Made by a program: the position numbers and the translations under genes. A stretch of DNA of 54,132 nt from Streptomyces fructofermentans. GTDB lineage: Bacteria > Actinomycetota > Actinomycetes > Streptomycetales > Streptomycetaceae. Under the pieces are notes generated by a model, which was not told where the DNA came from, searched no databases, and saw only the letters and a list, made by a program, of their open reading frames with translations. Location of the stretch: NCBI RefSeq assembly GCF_014651055.1, contig NZ_BMWD01000040.1, forward strand, positions 1 through 54,132, written 5' to 3'. How positions within the stretch are numbered: the stretch's first letter is position 1; every line of letters begins with the position of its first letter. Shown here piece by piece: positions 1-6,768 of the stretch.

Positions 1-150
1 TCCGTTCCGCTGGCCGGATTCGCTCCGCGATCCGGCGATCCGGCTAACGCCGGATCAGTTCCGTACTGGAATGCTCCGCAGTCCAGTACGGAACCTGACA
101 CGCACTCCGTGCGTGTCTGTCAGAAAACAGCTGGCTGGGTCAGCCAGGCT
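1..150. repeat. Telomere-like palindrome cluster at the left edge
   Basis: Five hairpins are packed end to end. 13-36 is an imperfect stem with loop TCC. 37-56 is GATCCGGC/GCCGGATC with loop TAAC. 59-93 has a 12-bp outer stem, one mismatch, a 3-bp inner stem and loop TCC. 97-117 is GACACGCAC/GTGCGTGTC with loop TCC. 131-147 is CTGGCTG/CAGCCAG with loop GGT. On the complementary strand, the 3' strand if base 1 is an end, the TCC loops read GGA, a GNA triloop. Streptomyces telomere overhangs are known to fold into such hairpins, classically with GCA loops. The sequence is not the archetypal chromosomal telomere as I know it. Whether base 1 is a physical end cannot be seen here. Confidence 0.55.
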
Positions 151-782
151 CGCTCCTTCCTTTTGAGGTCCTGGCTGGAGTCGATCTCAGAAAAGATTCT
201 CATGCGTCATTTTTTCTCCTGGATCGATTCTGGGCTTACCCTGTACCCCTGCTGTACCGATTCGCTCGTTACGGGCGTCCTGAAACTCTTCGGACCCAAT
301 AAGAACGAAAACCGATAGATGGTTTGGAACCAGAAGGCTCAAGCCAGGCTGACGCTATGACGATTGAGAGACCGTCAGGGATCGGATAAGGAATGGGCGG
401 CCTCCGACAGCCGCTCGCGCCCCGACACCCCAGACGCTCTACAAGGCGTCTGACGGGCCGCCAGGCTCCCATCTGTGAGCGGCGGCGGCCCCGGACGCCG
501 CGCGGCCACCGACAAGGCTCAGCCCGGCCCCCGAAGCCGGCGCCGACCACACCCGCCTCCATTCCTCTACTCATTTCTACGGTGCGGGAAGGTGGTAGCT
601 GAGGGGATGTCAGTGCAGCGACCACGCCTGATTGCCCGGCTGAGCAGGTGTGATGGTCCAGATCTGAGATGCACTCAGCAGGAGTTGGCGCAGGGGAAGG
701 CGCAGCAGTTGGCGCGTGGGTTGGCGCGCGAGTTGTCACGAGGTGACGCTCGATCAGGTTGCGTCTTACCTGCTTGCGGGGG
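151..782. other. Non-coding subterminal region
   Basis: I see no convincing gene. The first part continues with weak inverted repeats, for example AGAAAAG near 191 facing CTTTTTTCT-like sequence near 210, which fits a subtelomeric zone. Three direct repeats of GTTGGCGC lie at 684-691, 708-715 and 720-727, spaced 24 and 12 bp, so roughly helix-phased. A minus-strand open frame covers 269-739, but its start region is only a proline-rich translation of those repeats and it has no good ribosome site. Confidence 0.45.
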
Positions 783-873
783 TTGTGATCATGCGTATAA
801 TTATCTAGTATCGAATCAGCAAGTTGTTCCGGGTGACGCCGGAGCAGCCACGCCGAACACGAAGGGAAGCCCC
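783..873 (+). promoter_or_regulatory. Shared-family promoter and structured 5' leader, copy 1
   Basis: The -35 box is TTGTGA (783-788) and the -10 box TAGTAT (806-811), 17 bp apart, with the -10 inside the conserved block TATCTAGTATCGAA. A hairpin follows at 827-844, stem TTCCGG/CCGGAG with loop GTGACG, then GCCGAA and a Shine-Dalgarno GAAGGGAAG (861-869). Its GGG can pair with the CCCC just before the start codon. The same order of parts occurs before the genes at 1809, 3169 and 5943. The regulatory role is inferred. Confidence 0.75.
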
Positions 874-1266
874 GTGATGGAGGCAGCGTCAGCAGTGCAG
901 CTGATCAATCAGCTGATCTACAAGCCGGGTTGGACGATCGACGCCGACGACCATACTCACCGGTTCGAGGGCACGGTGAAAGTCAGGTTCACATTCCCCG
1001 CGCACAGGTCGGAGCGGAGTTTCGCACCGGAAGGCTACCCGGAGAAAATCACCACGTACGCTGAATTCCCCATCGTTGTCGCGGATTGCGACGATGTGGA
1101 ACTGTACCGCCGAATTCTCGGCAAGATCATGGAAATTGAGCTGCACGAGGCTCGCGAATTCCTCCGGGTGCCGCCCACGTATTGGGCTCCTTTCCACCCG
1201 CACCGTGTGGACGGAATGAAGCGGTGGGGTGACTCAGCCGGAGATCTGCTCTACGGGATTTCCTGA
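874..1266 (+). CDS. Hypothetical protein, 130 aa
   Basis: I do not recognise the family. The start is GTG 874 or ATG 877. GTG keeps the same distance from the Shine-Dalgarno as the GTG start of the next cassette. The protein is soluble, begins with a short helix (MEAASAVQLINQLIYKPGW) and has an acidic middle (VVADCDDVELYRRILGKIMEIELHEAREFLRV) and an aromatic, proline-rich end (PPTYWAPFHP). No signal peptide, membrane segment or Cys cluster is visible. It resembles the small uncharacterised proteins common on actinobacterial plasmids and phages. It is expressed from promoter/leader copy 1 and ends in a strong hairpin, so it is a one-gene unit. Confidence 0.7.
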   Translation: MMEAASAVQLINQLIYKPGWTIDADDHTHRFEGTVKVRFTFPAHRSERSFAPEGYPEKITTYAEFPIVVADCDDVELYRRILGKIMEIELHEAREFLRVPPTYWAPFHPHRVDGMKRWGDSAGDLLYGIS

Positions 1267-1272
1267 CAGACA

Positions 1273-1316
1273 CTCCCGGACGGGGGCCGCATCTCATCTG
1301 CGCCCCCGTTCGGGAG
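1273..1316 (+). terminator. Hairpin terminator after the 874 gene
   Basis: The stem is CTCCCG plus ACGGGGGC pairing with GCCCCCGT plus CGGGAG, with a single mismatch between the two blocks and a 14-base loop. There is no T tract, as is usual in Streptomyces. It starts six bases after the stop codon. Confidence 0.7.
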
Positions 1317-1361
1317 ACCAGGCCCCGAGCCCTCATCCCGCACTCGGTCAGCGAGGAAGTC

Positions 1362-1487
1362 ATGAGCCCGAATGTCATCATCCTTCTTGTCGCTGTAGTC
1401 GCTTGCTACGCGTACAGGAAGGGCCGCGCCCGAGGCCAGAGCGAGAACATCGCAAAGGCGGTTGCGCGGTTCTTCGAGAACAAGTGA
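1362..1487 (+). CDS. Small single-pass membrane protein, 41 aa
   Basis: This short ORF starts at ATG with AGGAAG six bases upstream. The protein begins MSPNVIILLVAVVACYAY, one hydrophobic segment at residues 4-18, followed by a basic stretch (RKGRARGQ) and a short amphipathic tail ending FFENK. The basic flank predicts an N-out, C-in orientation. It lies between two hairpin terminators and has no copy of the shared promoter directly before it, so it may rely on read-through. The function is unknown. The coding call rests on the ribosome site, the coherent TM-plus-basic layout and the following hairpin. Confidence 0.6.
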   Translation: MSPNVIILLVAVVACYAYRKGRARGQSENIAKAVARFFENK

Positions 1488-1501
1488 CCACGCCCTAGGG
1501 T

Positions 1502-1532
1502 GCGCTGGGTGGCCGCGCGTGGCCGCCCAGCG
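1502..1532 (+). terminator. Hairpin terminator
   Basis: The stem runs GCGCTGGG, then GGCC, pairing with GGCC and CCCAGCGC around a short GC-rich loop. It begins 15 bases after the 41-aa gene. A separate smaller hairpin, GGTGCGAG/CTCGCACC with loop CAA, lies at 1703-1721 just before the next promoter. The sequence between shows no gene. Confidence 0.6.
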
Positions 1533-1723
1533 CCAGGCCGCAACGGCGCCGGCCGCCAGGCGATCGGGGCACCTGCCCGCCCGCCGGGGGGCAGAGGCTC
1601 TGAGGAAGAGCAGGAGCCTCCCCCGAGATGCTCATGACTCGCGGTCCGAACGCTGCCCAGCGCAGAGGTCACCCCGACCGCTCACCGCCCCCACCGCCCT
1701 CAGGTGCGAGCAACTCGCACCGC

Positions 1724-1808
1724 TTGCATTCTCAGGTATTTTTATCTAGTATCGAAGTCTACCGGGTGACGCCGGTAGAACGCCGAACAGCACGAAGGGG
1801 GAGCCCCA
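1724..1808 (+). promoter_or_regulatory. Shared-family promoter and structured 5' leader, copy 2
   Basis: TTGCAT (1724-1729) and TAGTAT (1747-1752) are 17 bp apart, in the block TATCTAGTATCGAA. The leader hairpin at 1758-1779 is a perfect 8-bp stem, TCTACCGG/CCGGTAGA, with loop GTGACG. Downstream come CGCCGAA and GAAGGGGGAG, whose GGGG can pair with CCCC at 1804-1807 across GAG. Compared with copy 1 the stem bases change in compensating pairs while the loop stays fixed. Confidence 0.8.
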
Positions 1809-2960
1809 GTGGCTCACGAGACCAACCAGAGCACCGCGCGCGCCGCGGTGACGGACACTCGCAATGCGTCCTTTGATGACCTGCTCCAGACCCTGGAGCG
1901 GGACCAGGACGCCAAGATCGACATGGTGGCCCCTGCTGCTGCCATCACCTCAGTTGCTGGCAACCTCACTGTGGCCGGCGTGGAGCCGGTACTGACGCCC
2001 AGCGGCGTGGCACGCGCCGATGGGGCCTACCGCCCCACCGCCGTGGCAGACGAGGGGATTGCCGAAAAGCTGAGGATCCCTGCCGCTTACCTGCGCCGCA
2101 TGCGCGCCGAAGCAGTCGACCTGTACGACCTCAACGTCAATGGCTGGCTGCAGCGTGAGCCCACCCGCCGTTTCCTGCTCCGCGCCTTCAAGGGCGAGCC
2201 GGGCGTACTGCGTGCGTGGCTTTCCGACGGCTACAAGATCATTGACCATCTGGACATGCTCACCGCCGTACTGGCGGGCATCCGGGAGTCAGGGCATCCC
2301 GTGAAGATCACGGGAGGCGACCTCACGGAACGGCGCATGATCGTTCGGGTTGAGTCCGAGCACGTCGCCGCGCTTGCTCCCGAGCTGCTGCGCGGGTACC
2401 GGTCGCCGTTCACCGGGCAGACGGGCGATCAGTTGCCCCTTGTCTCGGCCGGATTCGTTCTCACCAACAGCGAGGTAGGCGGCGGCAAGTACGCGATCAC
2501 GCCCCGCATCGTCGCGCAGGTGTGCGGCAACGGCATGACGATCACGAAGGACGCGTTCGGCAAGGTGCACCTCGGTGCACGGATGACGGAGGGAATCGTC
2601 GAGTTCTCCCAGGACACCCAGGAAAGGAATCTCTCGCTGATCAGCGCTCAGACCCGTGACGCCGTCGCCACTTTCATGAACCGCGACTACGTCGAGCGGA
2701 AGCTGGCCGACATCCAGCGGGAAGCAGGCCACGAGATCACCAGCCCGGCCGAGGCCGTGGAACTGGTGGCGAAGCAGCTGCGGTTCCCCGACAGTGTGCG
2801 CGACTCCGTGTTCAGCCACTTCATCAGGGGTGGCCAGACCACGGCGGGCGGGATCATGCAGGCCATCACCGCTACCGCGCAGACCCTCGATGACGGGGAT
2901 GCGGCTTACGAGCTGGAGACGCAGGCCCTTTCCGCCATGGGCATCGCCGCGGCGGCGTAG
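1809..2960 (+). CDS. DUF932 family protein, 383 aa
   Basis: This matches DUF932 proteins of phages and plasmids. The diagnostic stretches are FLLRAFKGEPGVLRAWLSD near residue 120, the central SAGFVLTNSEVGGGKYAITP near 215, and VCGNGMTITKDAFGKVHLG near 240, with a helical C-terminal half. The length is normal for the family. The GTG start sits after the leader Shine-Dalgarno and CCCC. The molecular function is not established; DUF932 genes are typically accessory genes of mobile elements. It is transcribed alone from promoter copy 2 and closed by a hairpin at 2971-3011. It is the only recognisable family among the four leader-controlled genes, so it is the best handle on what the cassettes do. 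Confidence 0.88.
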   Translation: MAHETNQSTARAAVTDTRNASFDDLLQTLERDQDAKIDMVAPAAAITSVAGNLTVAGVEPVLTPSGVARADGAYRPTAVADEGIAEKLRIPAAYLRRMRAEAVDLYDLNVNGWLQREPTRRFLLRAFKGEPGVLRAWLSDGYKIIDHLDMLTAVLAGIRESGHPVKITGGDLTERRMIVRVESEHVAALAPELLRGYRSPFTGQTGDQLPLVSAGFVLTNSEVGGGKYAITPRIVAQVCGNGMTITKDAFGKVHLGARMTEGIVEFSQDTQERNLSLISAQTRDAVATFMNRDYVERKLADIQREAGHEITSPAEAVELVAKQLRFPDSVRDSVFSHFIRGGQTTAGGIMQAITATAQTLDDGDAAYELETQALSAMGIAAAA

Positions 2961-2970
2961 CGGGCAGCCA

Positions 2971-3011
2971 GTCCCCGTGGGAGTGCGGCGGCCTCCCGCT
3001 CCTGCGGGGAC
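2971..3011 (+). terminator. Hairpin terminator after the DUF932 gene
   Basis: Outer stem GTCCCCG/CGGGGAC, with an inner GGGAG that can pair with CTCCC. It starts about ten bases after the stop codon. Confidence 0.6.
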
Positions 3012-3074
3012 GGCAAGCCTGTGGATCGGCGCTCAGGTGTCGCTCACAGACGCGTGAGATGGGACTGGCAGGGC

Positions 3075-3168
3075 TTGACTTCACGACACGCATTATCTAG
3101 TATCGAATGTGCCGATTGGGGGGTGACGCCCCCAGCTGTCGCCGAAACAACACGAGGGGAGACACCCC
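3075..3168 (+). promoter_or_regulatory. Shared-family promoter and structured 5' leader, copy 3
   Basis: This is the best -35 of the set: TTGACT (3075-3080), 17 bp, TAGTAT (3098-3103), in the block TATCTAGTATCGAA. The leader hairpin at 3117-3134 is TGGGGG/CCCCCA with loop GTGACG, a stem sequence unlike copies 1 and 2 but still fully paired. CGCCGAA follows, then GAGGGGAG. GGGG at 3156-3159 can pair with CCCC at 3165-3168 next to the ATG. Confidence 0.8.
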
Positions 3169-3633
3169 ATGGCCCCCAACAACTCTTCGTCCAGCCGGGC
3201 CCGGGAAGGCCTGGCGTCGGTCACCGCGCATGCCGTGGACACCATCACGGATCTGATGAAGACGGCAGGTCCCGGAAGGCACCTGATCAGCACCGCTGTC
3301 CATCCGAGCGACGCTGAGCCTGTCATCGCCTATGCCTGGTTCGACGTCATCGGGGAAGGCACTGACGCTCTCTGGAGCGGCGTCTTCGCTGATGCGGCCG
3401 CAGTAGCAGAGGTCGTAGCCCTCGGCTTCATCGTCGCCAAGGGCAGCGTCGTACTCGGCACGACATCGCCGACCGGCGAGGAAACGGTGCGCGCCTGGAT
3501 GGTCGACGGCCATGCGCTCAAGCCGCTGACCGCCGACCAGGTCCGCGACGCCTTCCATGAAACGCTTGGTCCTGAGTCGCCTTCCGTCACTTATCGAACG
3601 GCATTCCCGGTTCCGACATCCGCCCCGGCGTAG
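3169..3633 (+). CDS. Hypothetical protein, 154 aa
   Basis: I do not recognise this protein. The N-terminus is Ser-rich (MAPNNSSSSR). Residues 50-115 alternate hydrophobic and polar positions in a way that suggests a small alpha/beta domain (VIAYAWFDVIGEGTDALWSG, FIVAKGSVVLGT). A helix near 120 (TADQVRDAFHETLG) follows. No membrane segment or metal site is seen. The ATG lies directly after the SD-occluding hairpin of leader copy 3. The gene stands alone and is followed by two tandem strong hairpins. Confidence 0.7.
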   Translation: MAPNNSSSSRAREGLASVTAHAVDTITDLMKTAGPGRHLISTAVHPSDAEPVIAYAWFDVIGEGTDALWSGVFADAAAVAEVVALGFIVAKGSVVLGTTSPTGEETVRAWMVDGHALKPLTADQVRDAFHETLGPESPSVTYRTAFPVPTSAPA

Positions 3634-3655
3634 CCCTTGCTGCGCGCCCCGGTCC

Positions 3656-3731
3656 GGCGGCCAGTCCTCTCCCCCACGCCTGGCCGCCGCCGGGCCGCCG
3701 CCCCGGATTCCCAGCACCGGGGCGGCGGCCC
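3656..3731 (+). terminator. Tandem hairpin pair
   Basis: Hairpin A is 3656-3688, GGCGGCCAG/CTGGCCGCC, with a pyrimidine-rich 15-base loop beginning TCCTCTCCCCC. Hairpin B is 3692-3731, a perfect 15-bp stem GGGCCGCCGCCCCGG with its complement and a 10-base loop. A similar pair with a similar loop in the first hairpin follows the next gene at 4073-4147. Confidence 0.7.
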
Positions 3732-3848
3732 ACCCCAAGGGCCCGCAGCTCAGTGGAAGTGCAAGCGCCAAGAGCGCATGGCGCCGCCAGTGCAAGGCCG
3801 ATCGCGTCCACCCGCACGCCGCCCCGACCGGCTCACGACGGAGGAGAT

Positions 3849-4070
3849 ATGACCACCGACAGCCACCAGCCCACCGCCCCCAACATCGCCCCGAAGATCC
3901 GCAAACGCGCCAGCGCACAGGAAGTGATCGAGTTCGTCGTCGCTCAGCAGCAGCTCGCGGACCTGGACGTGGACATCGACTTCAAGGCGCTCGCCAGACT
4001 CGACGACATGCCCGACGACGAAGCTGTAGCACTGATCGACGAGACGCTAGGACGAATCCTGCTCACCTGA
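3849..4070 (+). CDS. Small acidic hypothetical protein, 73 aa
   Basis: ATG with GGAG four bases upstream. The protein has a polar N-terminus (TTDSHQPTAPN), a basic patch (KIRKR) and an acidic helical C-terminal half (DVDIDFKALARLDDMPDDEAVALIDETLG). This fits a small helical adaptor or regulator, but I recognise no family. No shared promoter lies directly upstream, so it may depend on read-through of the 3656-3731 hairpins or on an unseen promoter. Strong tandem hairpins start three bases after its stop. Confidence 0.6.
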   Translation: MTTDSHQPTAPNIAPKIRKRASAQEVIEFVVAQQQLADLDVDIDFKALARLDDMPDDEAVALIDETLGRILLT

Positions 4071-4072
4071 CC

Positions 4073-4147
4073 AGCGGCCGGGGCTTCCTCCCCCCGCACG
4101 CCCCGGCCGCTTCCAGGGCCGCGCCCCGCCCAGCCGGGGCGCGGCCC
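4073..4147 (+). terminator. Tandem hairpin pair
   Basis: Hairpin A is 4073-4111, AGCGGCCGGGGC pairing with GCCCCGGCCGCT across a pyrimidine-rich loop (TTCCTCCCCCC...). Hairpin B is 4116-4147, a perfect 13-bp stem GGGCCGCGCCCCG with its complement and loop CCCAGC. The arrangement repeats that of 3656-3731. Confidence 0.7.
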
Positions 4148-4166
4148 ACACACCTCCCCGCCGAAA

Positions 4167-4242
4167 GCCTGTGGCTCGACCAGGTTGGTGGAGTGCCGGC
4201 TCACAGGCCGTTGAGGTCGTGGGTTCGAGTCCCACCAGCACT
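4167..4242 (+). tRNA. tRNA-like element, possibly degenerate
   Basis: A D-arm-like segment (GCTC to GAGT around AGGTTGG) starts near 4173. A standard variable loop GAGGTC and a perfect T arm, GTGGG/CCCAC around TTCGAGT, lie near 4213-4234. With the variable loop fixed, the anticodon stem pairs only CGG/CCG and the loop is eight bases (CTCACAGG), one more than normal. CAC would be the likely anticodon if the frame is read from the conserved T. Only about four of seven acceptor pairs form and no CCA is encoded. It may be a decayed tRNA, an unusual element-borne tRNA or an att-like relic. Confidence 0.35.
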
Positions 4243-4777
4243 ACGCGAACCACCCGGTCAGGGGCGCGCCCCACCGCCCCCGACCTGCACTCACCGCAAA
4301 CGTTCCCGAAGCCGGATGGCAGGCCGCTCGCCCCCGAGGACGAGCCCTCATGCGGCACAACGATGTGCGGCGGCGGCCTGGGATGCCCACGTCACCGGCT
4401 GAACGCTCGGGACCAGGCGGTACGCCTACAAGGACGGCGTGGACCGCCTGACACCGGAACCGCTGAAGCGCTCCTCACCCGCCTCCGTGAGATCGCCGGA
4501 CCCAGACTCCCCCAAGCCCCCGGCAGCCGGACATGCGACCCCGCGCGCCCACAGCGCACCGACTCGCTTCCGGCTGCCGGGCCCCCTCGGGCCCCGCAGG
4601 CTGCGGGGCCCGACACCGCGGCCTCCCCGACGCCGTTCCCGCCCGGGCGAGCGGGCGCGGCCGACCGGCTGGCTCGTCACTGGCTCCCGGCCCACCGCCC
4701 CTCGGCCCCACCTGCTGCGCGGTGCGGTGGACCCGCCCACCGCCCCATGTTCCCTCCGACCGCCGGGAGTTCTGATC
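4243..4777 (+). other. Non-coding stretch with strong hairpins
   Basis: I find no convincing gene. Two structures stand out. CCCGGCAGCCGGA near 4518 pairs with TCCGGCTGCCGGG near 4569-4581 around a roughly 38-base interior. A perfect 11-bp hairpin with loop GGC occupies 4588-4612. A long plus-strand frame running from 4439 into the next gene looks like an upstream extension without a ribosome site, so I do not use it. Confidence 0.5.
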
Positions 4778-5638
4778 GTGAGCGTCGACATCCTGACCAT
4801 CGACACACCGTCCGGCACGGTACGTGCCACCGCCCAGCCACGGGGCACAGACGCGGTCGTGTACGCAGTGACGGGCGCGCTGCGCGGCTGGGTGCACGTG
4901 ACCGGCACCCATCATCCGCGCCGCTGGGACCAGTTCACCGCGCTGCGCGTGAGCCTCGGCTCCGTCAACGCCATGGAGGCAACCGCGCCAGGCGAGTCGC
5001 TGCCGCGCAGGCGGGGCAGCGCGACCGGCTACACCGGTGGCCTGGTGCGGTGGACAGACTCCGACTACCCGTACCAGCACACCGCGATGACCCCCGTGGA
5101 GTCAGCGGCCGGAAACGCCCCTGCCCGCACGATGGCCAAGACCCTCGCCCTGGTCATGCAGGCCTGCGCCGAGGACGTCGCCCACGGGCCCAACCTTCAC
5201 CGTCTGCTGGATGCCTCCCGCGAGCGTGAGACCCCCGGCCTGCTGCGCTTCCTCGACTGGTCAATACGTCGGGGCGAGGCTGAGGCTGCAGGCTTCGAGC
5301 GCAAAGCTCAGGACAACCGCCGCAACGCCCGCGTCGCCGTCTCCAACTGGTGGACGGCCGCCCGGTGGCTCACCGCCCGTCCGCACCCGGTGCTGATGTT
5401 GGTGCTGATGAACTACCGCGGGTCGCTCGCAAGCCGCGCCGACTACATGCCCGCATACGCCGAGTACGCCGAGCGTGCAGCCCGCGAGGAGCGTGATCGG
5501 GTCGGTCGCCTCCGCAACGAGATCGCTTCCCTGCGCGCCCAGCAGCGGCCGCGCAGGCGAGCCGGCCGCTGCGCCGCCCGGCAGCACCCCGCTGCCGATA
5601 CTCCGTTGACCGCGCGCAGCAGGAACTCCCCGGCCTGA
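4778..5638 (+). CDS. Hypothetical protein, 286 aa
   Basis: GTG start with GGGAG eight bases upstream. The N-terminal 60 residues look like a small beta-rich domain (SVDILTIDTPSGTVRATAQP, VVYAVTGALRGWVHVTG). Residues 110-150 are helical (TMAKTLALVMQACAEDVAHG). A long helical segment follows, with a Trp-rich patch (SNWWTAARWL) and a coiled-coil-like arginine-rich stretch (EYAERAAREERDRVGRLRNEIASLRAQQ). I recognise no family. The last 30 residues are low-complexity and Arg/Ala/Pro-rich, and another frame takes over coding character there (next entry), so the native C-terminus may be different. Confidence 0.65.
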   Translation: MSVDILTIDTPSGTVRATAQPRGTDAVVYAVTGALRGWVHVTGTHHPRRWDQFTALRVSLGSVNAMEATAPGESLPRRRGSATGYTGGLVRWTDSDYPYQHTAMTPVESAAGNAPARTMAKTLALVMQACAEDVAHGPNLHRLLDASRERETPGLLRFLDWSIRRGEAEAAGFERKAQDNRRNARVAVSNWWTAARWLTARPHPVLMLVLMNYRGSLASRADYMPAYAEYAERAAREERDRVGRLRNEIASLRAQQRPRRRAGRCAARQHPAADTPLTARSRNSPA

Positions 5639-5805
5639 GCGGCTCTCCGCGGGCGTGGCGCCCCGAGGACTTCGACGACACGTGCGAAACGTGCGAGGTA
5701 CCGCCTGGCCGGTTCTGCCGTCCATGGTGCACGACCGGATACACCGCCGCCGACGCGCGCCGCGAGGCCGAGCGCGAGGGCCGAGAAGACGCGGAGAAGC
5801 GATGA
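5599..5805 (+). pseudogene. Start-less coding segment with paired cysteines
   Basis: In the -1 frame relative to the upstream gene, codons read VDRAQQELPG and then a Cys motif, CETCEVPPGRFCRPWC (C-x2-C-x8-C-x3-C), followed by an acidic-basic helix (ADARREAEREGREDAEKR) and a stop at 5803-5805. No ATG, GTG or TTG with a ribosome site opens this frame. The likely explanation is a frameshift in the 3' part of the 4778 gene, either a mutation or programmed. The Cys pattern suggests a small zinc-binding tail. Confidence 0.4.
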
Positions 5806-5876
5806 CCTGCACTCCTCCCTCTGAACAACTCGCCGCCGCCATCCAGGGAATACCCGACCCACAACGCTTGTTAATC

Positions 5877-5942
5877 TAGTATCGAACTTGTCTGGGGTGA
5901 CGTCCCGGCAGGCGCCGAATCCACACGAAGGGAAGTCCAGGC
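5877..5942 (+). promoter_or_regulatory. Shared-family promoter and structured 5' leader, copy 4
   Basis: TAGTAT (5877-5882) lies in the block AATCTAGTATCGAA. No good -35 is seen at 17 bp, so this copy may be weaker or activator-dependent. The leader hairpin at 5892-5908 is CTGGG/CCCGG with loop GTGACGT. GCGCCGAA and CACGAAGGGAAG follow. The SD-blocking pairing is weaker than in copies 1-3 (GG with CC across GAAGT). Confidence 0.7.
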
Positions 5943-6581
5943 ATGGGCTACGACACGTACCTCGTACGCTCCCCAGAGGGCGAGGACGCAGCGTACGAAG
6001 CGGCCAGCAGGGCGTTCGACGCCGCCGTGGAGCACCGCGACGATCTCGACCTCCCGTACGGCCACCCGGAGTACCAGGCAGTCCAAGCAGCGGTCACCAG
6101 GGCTTACGACGCAATGGAGGCAGTCCGCACCACGCACTTCTACCTGACGACCTGGGCGATGAGTGAGTGCCGGGCGCTCATGGACCACTTCGGCATGCTG
6201 GTTGCCGTGCAGCCACCAGACCGCCCCGCACCCGAGGAGCACGGAACCACCGCCGGGGAGGCCGCTCTCGCCCCGGCAGCGGACGACACGACTCCGGCGC
6301 AGGTGAAGCAGTACCGCAGGGCCCTGGCGGAGCGGCTGTCCTGGGCACCGCCCCAGCCCGAGGGCATCGCGGCCCACAAGCTCGGCGGCGACGAGGGCTG
6401 GACCGTCACCCCCGGAGAGATCCATGCGGCTCTCAGGGCGTACGAGGCCAGCAGGGCCACGAACCCCGCGCTCCTTGCGGAGGTCATCGAAGACGCCGAC
6501 TGGTGGCCCGAGTGGATCGACTACCTCAAGCATGCCGCCAGGCACGGCGGGTTCCGCACCTACGGGCCCTCCGTAACCTGA
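5943..6581 (+). CDS. Hypothetical protein, 212 aa
   Basis: Start MGYDTYLVRSPEG, then a helical first half (YEAASRAFDAAVEHRDDLDL, AVQAAVTRAYDAMEA) with an aromatic stretch (THFYLTTWAMSECR). A Pro/Ala linker at about 90-115 leads to a second helical domain ending DADWWPEWIDYLKHAARHGG. This is typical of uncharacterised proteins on Streptomyces mobile elements; I cannot name the family. ATG placement is fixed by the leader ribosome site. It is a single-gene unit from promoter copy 4, with hairpins at 6624-6735 downstream. Confidence 0.72.
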   Translation: MGYDTYLVRSPEGEDAAYEAASRAFDAAVEHRDDLDLPYGHPEYQAVQAAVTRAYDAMEAVRTTHFYLTTWAMSECRALMDHFGMLVAVQPPDRPAPEEHGTTAGEAALAPAADDTTPAQVKQYRRALAERLSWAPPQPEGIAAHKLGGDEGWTVTPGEIHAALRAYEASRATNPALLAEVIEDADWWPEWIDYLKHAARHGGFRTYGPSVT

Positions 6582-6623
6582 CGCGCCTCGCGCCGATCAC
6601 CGCGACACGGCGCGAGCCAAGAC

Positions 6624-6735
6624 CGGCCGGGCCCGTTCCCTTCGTTCGGGGCCCGGCCGCCCACGGCCCGGCACGCGGTCGAGCCTCGTGCGGTCCCCCC
6701 TCGAACCGCACCCGCGCTCCCGCGTGCCGGGCCGA
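6624..6735 (+). terminator. Nested hairpins between 5943 and 6769 genes
   Basis: CGGCCGGGCCC (6624-6634) pairs with GGGCCCGGCCG (6649-6659). After it, GGCCCGGCACGCG near 6664 pairs with CGCGTGCCGGGCC near 6720-6733 and encloses a small inner hairpin GTGCGGT/ACCGCAC. The outermost stem ends about 35 bases before the next start codon, so besides termination it could shape the 5' UTR of the following gene. Confidence 0.55.
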
Positions 6736-6768
6736 CCACCTCCTGCGCAACGAGCACGACAAGCACCC

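Noticed and set aside
269..739. Minus-strand ORF of 156 aa near the left end
   Set aside because: Its start is a Pro/Ala reading of the GTTGGCGC repeats, it has no ribosome site, and composition is typical of a chance frame in GC-rich DNA.
796..801. A consensus TATAAT just left of the first shared block
   Set aside because: It is not present in the other four copies, and no fitting -35 with conserved position exists. TAGTAT at 806 has a -35 at 17 bp and is conserved in all copies. It may still add to promoter strength.
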